Shown here: positions 1 to 5,086 of the stretch, piece after piece
Layout of the letters: each line of letters begins with the position of its first letter
How positions within the stretch are numbered: position 1 is the first letter of the stretch
Source of the DNA: an uncultured Bdellovibrio sp.
Lineage (GTDB): Bacteria; Bdellovibrionota; Bdellovibrionia; Bdellovibrionales; Bdellovibrionaceae
Assembly: GCA_946482355.1 (NCBI GenBank)
Contig: CAMLRE010000114.1
Coordinates: forward strand, 1-7,075
Reading direction: 5' to 3'
DNA length: 7,075 nt
Translations under genes and position numbers: made by a program
Notes under the pieces: model-generated
Seen by the model: the letters and a program-made list of their open reading frames with translations, nothing else
Databases searched by the model: none
What the model was told of the DNA's origin: nothing

Positions 1-161
1 AGAAGACCGTCTTTTTTATCATAGTGAGTTTGTACTTTAACGCCTTCAACTTTGATTTTCATAGCTGTAGGGCTAACTTCTAATACAGTGCCTTTTTTGC
101 CTTTATCAGCACCTGCGATAACTTGTACTTTGTCGCCTTTTTTGATTTTTAATTTTAACAT
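1..161 (-). CDS. rplX: 50S ribosomal protein L24 (partial, 3' end outside window)
   Basis: L24 binds 23S rRNA near the polypeptide exit tunnel and is an early nucleator of large-subunit assembly. The 53 visible N-terminal residues begin MLKLKIKKGDKVQVIAGADK and continue with GKKGTVLEV. This is the KOW motif that defines the family, with the basic start and the Gly pairs around residues 9-22. The family is usually about 75-105 residues, so roughly the second half lies beyond the left edge. The ATG (159-161) follows an AGGGA element about 6 nt upstream. It starts 14 nt after the rpmB stop, so the two are almost certainly co-transcribed. In most bacteria rplX sits between rplN and rplE in the spc operon; here its upstream neighbour is rpmB, so this is either a relocated gene or a second copy. 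Confidence 0.93.
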   Translation of the reverse strand, partial: MLKLKIKKGDKVQVIAGADKGKKGTVLEVSPTAMKIKVEGVKVQTHYDKKDGL

Positions 162-175
162 ATATAGTCCCTATA

Positions 176-469
176 TTACGCTTTTTTAGCTTTGTTCATT
201 TTACGACGGATACGAGCTTTAACGTCTAAAGCGCGTTGAGATAGAACAGAGTCATCTTGATTTAAGATGTACTTGTCGAAACCACCTGTGTGTTCCATAT
301 CTCTAATAGTGCTAGTTGCCATATAAAGGCGCACCATCTGGTTTAAAGTCTTGCTAAATATGCGTTTTCTTTGCACATTTGGCATAGCCGTCGATTTAGT
401 CTTGATATTCGAGTGGCTCACTAAATTTTTAACTACTGGCGATTTGCCTGATAATTCACAACGGCTCAT
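176..469 (-). CDS. rpmB: 50S ribosomal protein L28
   Basis: L28 is a small 23S rRNA-binding protein of the large subunit. Diagnostic features are the N-terminal MSRCELSGKSPVV, the LVSHSNIKTK segment at residues 17-25 and the MPNVQRKRI segment at 29-37. At 97 residues it is longer than the roughly 78-residue E. coli form. The extra length is a basic C-terminal helix (about 78-97), as in alphaproteobacterial L28. It has one cysteine (Cys4) and lacks the paired CxxC motifs of zinc-ribbon L28, so it is a zinc-independent type. The ATG follows AGGAG at a 5-nt spacing. It is the first gene of a minus-strand unit with rplX and is divergent from rpsR across 98 bp. Confidence 0.95.
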   Translation of the reverse strand: MSRCELSGKSPVVKNLVSHSNIKTKSTAMPNVQRKRIFSKTLNQMVRLYMATSTIRDMEHTGGFDKYILNQDDSVLSQRALDVKARIRRKMNKAKKA

Positions 470-488
470 TTATAACTCCTAATTTATT

Positions 489-516
489 CTTATCGAGTAC
501 AAAAAAGTACTTCCAA
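489..516 (-). promoter_or_regulatory. Possible rpmB-rplX promoter with an internal palindrome
   Basis: Read on the minus strand, TTGGAA (511-516) could be a -35 box and GATAAG (489-494) a weak -10 box, 16 bp apart. The spacer is almost exactly filled by the inverted repeat AGTAC-AAAAAA-GTACT (496-511 on the plus strand). An operator placed there would block polymerase. The -10 match is poor and the arms are only 5 bp, so this is tentative. Confidence 0.3.
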
Positions 517-528
517 AACCGAGCTTTC

Positions 529-537
529 TGGTATATT
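529..537 (+). promoter_or_regulatory. Extended -10 promoter element for rpsR
   Basis: TGGTATATT matches the extended -10 pattern TGnTATAAT with one mismatch. It lies 31 nt upstream of the rpsR ATG, which would leave a leader of about 23-25 nt. The -35 candidate 17 bp upstream (ACTTCC) is weak, as is usual for extended -10 promoters. This is the best promoter candidate in the window. Confidence 0.5.
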
Positions 538-567
538 CAGTTATTCTTCAATTGGCAAGAGGTTTAA

Positions 568-864
568 ATGGAAAAAGAAAATAACGGAAAAGAAAACCGT
601 AAAACAGTTCGCAACAAATACCGCTCAGAATACACTGGCGACCACGTTTTTGACTATAAAGATCCAGCTTCTTTAAGCCGCTTTATCGCTGACGCTGGTA
701 AAATCACTCCAGCTCGTATTTCTAAATTATCACTTTCTCAACAAAAGAAAGTAGCTGGAGCGATCAAAAAGGCACGTACTTTAGGCTTATTACCTAATGG
801 TACAGATGCATACGATACAAGTTCACGTCCAGAACTTATCAATGCAGTTACTTTCGAGTACTAA
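568..864 (+). CDS. rpsR: 30S ribosomal protein S18
   Basis: S18 pairs with S6 on the platform of the small subunit and contacts 16S rRNA. The family core is plain: FDYKDPASLSRFIADAGKI (28-46), then TPARISKLSLSQQKKVAGAI and the closing KKARTLGLLP (67-76). These align with the FDYKD...GKI.P.RI...Q..ia.AIK.AR.l.LLP pattern of the family. It has 98 residues compared with about 75 in E. coli. The excess is a Lys/Asn/Glu-rich head of about 25 residues and a tail of about 22 residues after LLP. It contains no cysteine, so it cannot be the zinc-binding form. The ATG has AGAGG 5 nt upstream. It appears monocistronic, divergent from rpmB-rplX and closed by a strong terminator. Confidence 0.94.
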   Translation: MEKENNGKENRKTVRNKYRSEYTGDHVFDYKDPASLSRFIADAGKITPARISKLSLSQQKKVAGAIKKARTLGLLPNGTDAYDTSSRPELINAVTFEY

Positions 865-910
865 TCTGATATATTAATAAGACGTTACAACCTTGTTGTT
901 GTGATCCCTT

Positions 911-938
911 ACGGCGCCTAAAAAGCGCCGTTTTTTTT
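911..938 (+). terminator. Rho-independent terminator of rpsR
   Basis: A perfect 7-bp GC-rich stem, ACGGCGC (911-917) with GCGCCGT (925-931), encloses a 7-nt loop and runs into eight T residues (931-938). It lies 47 nt after the rpsR stop. There is no A-tract on the left flank, so it should not terminate the convergent minus-strand gene efficiently. Confidence 0.92.
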
Positions 939-957
939 CGTCCTTAGAGGCAAACGA

Positions 958-1398
958 TTACTTTGCCTTGCGGGCATCTAAGATATTCGTCACGAAATAC
1001 ACTAAGATCATGGCTACGAATAAGATGTTTGAGAAGCTGTGAAGCTGACGGCCTGTCATTAATCCGAAAATAGAAATCTCTTCTAAGTTTTTATCCCAGT
1101 TAAATACACGATATAGAAAAATCGGCATCGCCGAGAGCAAAAAGAATAATCCGCTGGCGGCCACTCTTGTTAATCTTGAAGATGTTTCGGCCGTACTTTT
1201 TCTTTCACGATAAATATTAAACAGTGGAATGGCCAGAAACCCTGCTCCTGCAACTAATCCAGCAATCTTTCTATCCTGAATAAATTTAAATATAAAAATT
1301 ACACAAGGAATCCATAGCAGCAGCACTATAAATTCTAAGGTGAAAACCTTTGAAAGAGTGTTTAACCATCCTATTTTTTGGAACTTTTCCGAAATCAT
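958..1398 (-). CDS. Hypothetical four-helix inner-membrane protein
   Basis: I do not recognise the family. The 146-residue protein has four predicted transmembrane helices at about residues 18-39, 45-63, 78-98 and 121-141. Short basic stretches after helices 1 (QDRK), 2 (YRERK) and 4 (DARKAK) suggest that both ends are in the cytoplasm if the positive-inside rule holds. The loop at about 99-118 is the longest and contains acidic residues (WDKNLEE). No catalytic or metal-binding motif is visible. The ATG is well supported by a full AGGAGG at a 5-nt spacing. It is a single gene between the rpsR terminator and a divergent small gene. A transport accessory or signalling role is possible but not supported by anything in the sequence. 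Confidence 0.75.
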   Translation of the reverse strand: MISEKFQKIGWLNTLSKVFTLEFIVLLLWIPCVIFIFKFIQDRKIAGLVAGAGFLAIPLFNIYRERKSTAETSSRLTRVAASGLFFLLSAMPIFLYRVFNWDKNLEEISIFGLMTGRQLHSFSNILFVAMILVYFVTNILDARKAK

Positions 1399-1487
1399 GG
1401 AGTCCTCCTAAGCTGAACTCAAATATATCGTAAATCCGCCTGTTCAAAGTTGTCACCTCATCTTGCAATAAACCAAAAGCAACAAGT

Positions 1488-1503
1488 CGTGCTGAGGAGC
1501 ACG
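1488..1503 (+). promoter_or_regulatory. Hairpin in the 5' leader of the 70-residue gene
   Basis: A perfect 6-bp stem, CGTGCT (1488-1493) with AGCACG (1498-1503), has loop GAGG and is followed by an A-run, not a T-run. It is therefore not an intrinsic terminator in the plus direction. It ends 22 nt before the ATG at 1526. It may be a leader structure affecting mRNA stability or translation; no known family is recognised. Confidence 0.4.
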
Positions 1504-1525
1504 CAAAAAAACATCGGGGGACAAA

Positions 1526-1738
1526 ATGTTTAATTTATTATCGGCAAATACACAGTTAATGAGCTTACAACTAGGTTTACGCGAATTCGGCTTACATCCA
1601 GTTGAATGGCGTATCATCAAAAAAACGAAATCGCGCTTCGTTATTCAAAGCACGACTGAAGATAATCTTTATTTCGTAGGCGAAGTTAAAAACGACAACT
1701 CTAAACAATGGCGCTACATCCAACTGGCAGGTTTATAA
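1526..1738 (+). CDS. Hypothetical 70-residue protein
   Basis: This is a small soluble protein of unknown function. It starts MFNLLSANTQLMSLQLGLRE, probably a short amphipathic helix, and continues with alternating hydrophobic and polar residues that look beta-rich (WRIIKK, RFVIQS, NLYFVGEV, WRYIQL). There is no signal peptide, membrane segment or cysteine. The ATG follows a GGGGG tract at a 5-nt spacing, a good ribosome-binding site that supports a real gene despite its size. It is divergent from the membrane protein gene and convergent with the periplasmic protein gene, whose stop lies only 3 nt away with no terminator between. A small stand-alone beta-sheet or RNA-binding protein would fit, but that is only a shape-based guess. 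Confidence 0.65.
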   Translation: MFNLLSANTQLMSLQLGLREFGLHPVEWRIIKKTKSRFVIQSTTEDNLYFVGEVKNDNSKQWRYIQLAGL

Positions 1739-1741
1739 TGT

Positions 1742-2440
1742 TTATTGGTAAAGATCACAACGAAGCGAAAAAAGACTCCGCTCGTACACGTCACTCTCTT
1801 TCAGAGTACCTGTTGGGTTGGATACTGACTGCAAAGCCCGAGGACGAGGGATTTCTGCTCTCTTCTCTAAAGGCAGATTTTCAGGCCAGCGGTCTGGAAA
1901 TTCACGATACACAGACGCACGAAAATTTTTATACTCTTCAAGGCTCGTCAACTGCACTAAGCCGTTTTTAGAGCGGCAAAAGCCGTAGACGTCGCCTTCT
2001 GTCAGTGTACCTAAACGCTGACCAATGCCTTCAGGAGGTTTATCCCCCCATGCCACCAGAGCCATTACTTTTACACCCGTGGCTAATACCTGAGTTAGGT
2101 TTTCGTATTCAAGTTTTAATTTCGGATAACATTTCGGCGAAACGACGCGTGTGGCATCCGCAACGCGCTTTAGGGCTTTAAAGTAATCTTCGCAGCTTCC
2201 TTGGGTGTTTCCCTCTTTACATTGATCAAGAGCGTACGATAGCGTCGCAAACTGCCGGCCCTTTTTGGTTTTATAGGCCGTAATAATTCCTCGCACTTCG
2301 CGCGCAAAATTAGTGATTTCAACTTCGCAACCGTCCGATAACGGATTTTGTGAAACAATAAAAGCCAGTGCACCAGCTAACACCAGAAACACTAATAAAG
2401 ACCGTGGCATTTTTGCTATCGCTTCGTCTAACTTCGACAT
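1742..2440 (-). CDS. Hypothetical signal-anchored periplasmic protein with six cysteines
   Basis: The family is not recognised. The 232-residue protein has a short basic N-terminus (MSKLDEAIAKMPRS) and one hydrophobic segment at about 13-30. There is no convincing signal-peptidase site after it, so it is probably anchored in the inner membrane with the rest in the periplasm. The exported part has six cysteines (38, 74, 83, 104, 155, 228), an even number that would suit disulfides. Residues 40-125 look helical. The tail at 180-215 is rich in proline and charged residues. No catalytic motif is visible. The ATG lacks a recognisable Shine-Dalgarno sequence (upstream is AATATTAAAGT), so the start is less certain than for its neighbours. 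It is divergent from the HPt gene across 81 bp. Confidence 0.7.
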   Translation of the reverse strand: MSKLDEAIAKMPRSLLVFLVLAGALAFIVSQNPLSDGCEVEITNFAREVRGIITAYKTKKGRQFATLSYALDQCKEGNTQGSCEDYFKALKRVADATRVVSPKCYPKLKLEYENLTQVLATGVKVMALVAWGDKPPEGIGQRLGTLTEGDVYGFCRSKNGLVQLTSLEEYKNFRASVYREFPDRWPENLPLEKRAEIPRPRALQSVSNPTGTLKESDVYERSLFSLRCDLYQ

Positions 2441-2521
2441 ACTTTAATATTGTGACCAAACTTTTATTTGCGGTAAAGCCCAGATGTTGGTTAAGCTTTA
2501 ATTAAATAAAAGAAGGTCGTT

Positions 2522-2875
2522 ATGAATCAACTCAAAAGTATAAATGCAGATGTGATTGAAAATCTCAAAGCACTTGGAGGCATGGATTTATTAGCCGAAC
2601 TTCACGGCGTCTATATCAGAACATCTGAAGCTTTAATTAAAGAAATTCATACAGCTATCGCTGGAAATGACTCCCGCACCCTTCAGGAGAAAGCCCACAG
2701 TTTAAAATCAAGCTCAGGAAATATGGGCGCTTTACAACTTTCTCAAATTTGCCTGCAATTAGAGAAAATGGGCGAATCGCAAAAGATAAACGAAGCTAAA
2801 ACTTTGGTGCCGGCACTTGATAATGAATTTAAACAAGTGAGCCTTGAATTAGCTGAAATCGTAAAAACAAAATAA
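2522..2875 (+). CDS. Stand-alone HPt histidine phosphotransfer protein
   Basis: HPt domains relay phosphate between the receiver domain of a hybrid histidine kinase and a response regulator, in the cytoplasm. The phosphorylation motif is clear: KAHSLKSSSGNMGALQLS at residues 57-74, with His59 as the predicted phospho-acceptor. It matches the family pattern AHxLKGxxxxxGa except that the usual Gly after Lys is Ser. The 117 residues make one helical-bundle domain with no kinase, receiver or output domain. It has AGAAGG 5 nt before the ATG. No kinase or regulator gene is adjacent, so its partners must be encoded elsewhere. Confidence 0.87.
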   Translation: MNQLKSINADVIENLKALGGMDLLAELHGVYIRTSEALIKEIHTAIAGNDSRTLQEKAHSLKSSSGNMGALQLSQICLQLEKMGESQKINEAKTLVPALDNEFKQVSLELAEIVKTK

Positions 2876-2885
2876 TTTTTCAAAC

Positions 2886-2905
2886 AAACGTCTGAACGTT
2901 TTTTT
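2886..2905 (+). terminator. Weak Rho-independent terminator after the HPt gene
   Basis: Stem AAACGT (2886-2891) pairs with ACGTTT (2896-2901) around loop CTGA, followed by a short T-run to 2905. It lies 11-30 nt after the stop. The stem is short and AT-rich, so termination may be partial and some transcription could reach the lipoprotein gene. Confidence 0.6.
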
Positions 2906-3021
2906 ATTTCCGATAATAAATTAAGATCAATTTTTTGCTGCAGGACCATCGATCAGTTTTTACTGCTAAATGGACTGCCAGGGTTTTATTCACTGCGATC
3001 GTTCCTTATTCTCGCAGGACT

Positions 3022-4143
3022 ATGCAAAAAAGAAATAAAACAAAAAAAAATCTAGTCGTTTCTTTATTATTACTTTTAACTTTGTCGTCTTTCTCTTGCA
3101 AAGAAGACTCTGCAACAACCCCTGGATCTAATAACCAGACAACTAACTCAACTCCAGAAGAAGAACCAACAACACCGACTACTTCGGGTACGCCAACTGT
3201 TTCGCAAACGCCTACTCCGACGCCAGTTCCTACACCGACACCTACACCGACACCTACACCCACTCCGGTTCCTACACCTACGCCGACGCCGACACCCACG
3301 CCAACACCTGCACCGGTGACACAAATGTATGGTGTTACTGTGGATTCTGTGGCGAACATCAATGATGTTGTTAATTCATTAAAAACACTTTCAAAAAAAC
3401 CAACAACACGTATCGTGTTTGATGAAAATATGGCCGCGTCTTATTACGCAAGCCCTACGCAAAAAATTCATAACGTAAGTTACGTTATGGGAGAACTTTT
3501 AGATTCTTTCTACGTAAAAAGCGTAACGCCAGCACAGTACTTAGCCCGCACCCAAGAGTATTATAACGCCTTGAACTCGTATGTTGATATTTGGGAAATC
3601 GGAAATGAAATTAACGGCGAATGGCTAGGTAATACCACCGATGTCGTGCAAAAAATGACCAGCGCGTATGACTTTATCAAATCAAAAGGAAAAACCACGG
3701 CGTTAACATTGTATTACAACGAAGACTGCTGGATGTACCCAAGTGAAGAGATGTTTACTTGGGCGAATAAAAATGTACCTGCGCGAATGAAATCAGGCCT
3801 GGATTACGTTTTAGTCAGCTACTATGAAGACGATTGCAACGGCTTACGTCCAAACTGGGAAAATGTTTTCGCAAAACTAGCGCAAATGTTTCCAAATTCA
3901 AAAATCGGGTTTGGCGAAATCGGCACTACAAAATCCCAGGCAGCTAAAACAGATATGATCGAACGTTATTACGGCATGAGTATTAATCAAGACCGTTTTA
4001 TCGGCGGCTATTTCTGGTGGTACTTTGTCCAGGATATGGTTCCTTCGACAAAACCCATGTGGCAAGTGCTTAACAACAACCTGAAAACTGGAGCTGATCA
4101 AGATCCCGGACAAGATCAGGATCAAAATTTAAGAATGAATTAA
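3022..4143 (+). CDS. Lipoprotein with Pro-Thr linker and a clan GH-A-like glycosidase domain
   Basis: The 373-residue protein starts with a lipoprotein signal: basic MQKRNKTKKN, a hydrophobic core at 11-21, and SSFSC with Cys26 as the likely lipidated residue. A Thr/Ser/Pro/Glu linker follows, with a PTPT tract at 63-98. Residues 102-355 read as a TIM barrel, with strands at about 103-108, 129-134, 188-196, 225-232, 261-268, 294-299 and 327-334. WEIGNEING places Glu196 at the end of strand 4, and GFGEIG places Glu299 at the end of strand 7. These are the acid/base and nucleophile positions of clan GH-A (4/7) glycoside hydrolases, and YFWWYF fits strand 8. Cys236 and Cys272 might form a disulfide. 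The exact GH family and substrate are unclear. An open frame continues upstream to a TTG at 2935, but the signal peptide fixes the start at this ATG, although AGGA is only 2 nt from it. It probably acts on the outside of a membrane. Confidence 0.72.
   Translation: MQKRNKTKKNLVVSLLLLLTLSSFSCKEDSATTPGSNNQTTNSTPEEEPTTPTTSGTPTVSQTPTPTPVPTPTPTPTPTPTPVPTPTPTPTPTPTPAPVTQMYGVTVDSVANINDVVNSLKTLSKKPTTRIVFDENMAASYYASPTQKIHNVSYVMGELLDSFYVKSVTPAQYLARTQEYYNALNSYVDIWEIGNEINGEWLGNTTDVVQKMTSAYDFIKSKGKTTALTLYYNEDCWMYPSEEMFTWANKNVPARMKSGLDYVLVSYYEDDCNGLRPNWENVFAKLAQMFPNSKIGFGEIGTTKSQAAKTDMIERYYGMSINQDRFIGGYFWWYFVQDMVPSTKPMWQVLNNNLKTGADQDPGQDQDQNLRMN
3208..3315 (+). repeat. Tandem Pro-Thr coding repeat
   Basis: The codons here alternate CCN and ACN to give a PT dipeptide repeat, interrupted by PVP at two places and ending in PAP. 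Third positions vary freely among A, C, T and G, so the repeat is held at the protein level and not as identical DNA units. It acts as an extended spacer between the lipid anchor and the barrel domain. Confidence 0.9.
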
Positions 4144-4151
4144 ATCCCCTC

Positions 4152-4175
4152 ATTCAGTTACCCTCGTAACTGAAT
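4152..4175. other. Perfect hairpin without T-tract, 3' of the lipoprotein gene
   Basis: A 10-bp perfect inverted repeat, ATTCAGTTAC (4152-4161) with GTAACTGAAT (4166-4175), has a CCTC loop and lies 8 nt after the lipoprotein stop. Neither strand has a T-run after it. It could be a 3' mRNA-stabilising element or a protein-binding palindrome. Confidence 0.55.
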
Positions 4176-4185
4176 TGCACCCCGT

Positions 4186-4224
4186 AGAATCGTTGTCTTT
4201 GTTTTAAGGCAACGATTCTTTTTT
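4186..4224 (+). terminator. Strong Rho-independent terminator of the lipoprotein gene
   Basis: AGAATCGTTG (4186-4195) pairs perfectly with CAACGATTCT (4210-4219). The stem extends inward by about four more pairs, including one G-T wobble, leaving a six-base loop. T-run 4219-4224 follows. The run overlaps the stop codon of the convergent cphB gene (4223-4225). In the minus direction no T-run follows the stem, so it should not act as an intrinsic terminator for the cph operon. Confidence 0.9.
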
Positions 4225-5086
4225 AAATTTTTAGAACTTCACGTTTACGTAAATGAAACTTTTCCTGGTTGGCTAAAATATGTAAACGCACATCATGCAT
4301 CGACATTGTTTTTTCAGCATCAGCTTCGGAAATATTTGTTGAACTTACATTATGTCCATCAACAACATACACAGCATTTGTGCCAATCACTTTAATCACG
4401 CCGTCTTTCACAACAATAGCCGTATCTTCATCGATACCTATTCCCATAATTCCTGGATTTAAAGCAACGGCTCCTAATAGTCGACCGATTCTTCCACGTT
4501 GGGCAAAATGCTGATCGATAATAATGTCTTCAATAAAACCAAGACCAGGCGACATCATCCAGTTTCCGACTTTATGTGATTCCATACTATCGCCGCCGAC
4601 TAACATGGTTTTTCCCATGATGGCCGCACCTGCAGAAGTTCCTGCAATCAGACCACCCGACTTATAAATTTTCATGACCTCGTCCATTACCGGTGTTCCG
4701 CCGATTTTTGTGGTGATTTTTAGCTGGTCACCACCGGTAAAAAAAACTGAGTGAGCGTTTTTAAACTTTGCAATATTATCAGGTTCTGAAGCTTCGTGGT
4801 GCTGTCCAATATTAAAATGTTCTAAATTCTTCACCCCCAGCGAGTAGAATATTTTTTTATACTCTTGCCAGACTTCATCAGCAACCTGGCTTGCCAAAGT
4901 CGCAATAACTAATTTGGCGCGCCCGGTTTTTTCGGCAATTTCTTTTAAGATCGCCATGTCTTTTTCTTTGTCTTCACGGCCGCCGATAATTATTAATGTT
5001 CCTTTATTTAAACGTTTAGCGGTGCGTGCAGTTCCATTGTTTTTTTTAATTAAGGGTTGTTTGCGAACGGTAGCCATACCAATCAC
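4223..5086 (-). CDS. cphB: Cyanophycinase
   Basis: Cyanophycinase (peptidase family S51) is an exo-acting serine hydrolase that releases beta-Asp-Arg dipeptides from cyanophycin, normally in the cytoplasm. The catalytic nucleophile is Ser151 in GTSAGAA, at the nucleophile elbow. His193 in DQHF and Glu220 in GIDEDTA complete the triad. The spacings of 42 and 69 residues from the serine are the same as those of Synechocystis CphB (Ser132, His174, Glu201) as I recall them. FFTGGDQLKI (115-124) and QRGRIGRL are also typical. The 287 residues include a basic N-terminal extension of about 25 residues before the first strand (GTLIIIGG). The start given is GTG with AAGAAG upstream; an in-frame ATG at 5077 is equally possible. 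It overlaps the 3' end of iadA by 41 nt (32 from the ATG), so the two are translationally linked. Confidence 0.93.
   Translation of the reverse strand: MIGMATVRKQPLIKKNNGTARTAKRLNKGTLIIIGGREDKEKDMAILKEIAEKTGRAKLVIATLASQVADEVWQEYKKIFYSLGVKNLEHFNIGQHHEASEPDNIAKFKNAHSVFFTGGDQLKITTKIGGTPVMDEVMKIYKSGGLIAGTSAGAAIMGKTMLVGGDSMESHKVGNWMMSPGLGFIEDIIIDQHFAQRGRIGRLLGAVALNPGIMGIGIDEDTAIVVKDGVIKVIGTNAVYVVDGHNVSSTNISEADAEKTMSMHDVRLHILANQEKFHLRKREVLKI

Noticed and set aside
887..899. Small inverted repeat ACAAC-CTT-GTTGT after rpsR
   Set aside because: The stem has only 5 AT-leaning pairs and no T-run. The real terminator lies just downstream at 911-938.
2170..2373. A 67-residue minus-strand frame inside the periplasmic protein gene
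   Set aside because: It is a shadow frame on the same strand with no ribosome-binding site support and a biased basic composition.
2441..2521. Promoters in the gap between the periplasmic protein and HPt genes
   Set aside because: Only poor matches were found (for example TTGCGG with TTAAGC 17 bp downstream). A promoter is expected for the HPt gene, but none can be placed with confidence.
2935..3021. In-frame extension of the lipoprotein to a TTG start
   Set aside because: The extra 29 residues would bury the lipoprotein signal peptide inside the protein. The ATG at 3022 gives a standard basic-hydrophobic-Cys signal.
2940..3023. Repeated GCAGGAC(C/T)AT at 2940-2949 and 3014-3023
   Set aside because: The two 10-bp copies differ by one base and one overlaps the start region of the lipoprotein gene. 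That is too short and too few copies to claim an operator or attachment site.
3006..3362. A 118-residue minus-strand frame very rich in Val and Gly
   Set aside because: It is the antisense of the Pro-Thr codon tract, so the alternating GV composition is an artefact of the repeat. The plus-strand protein has a signal peptide and a domain.
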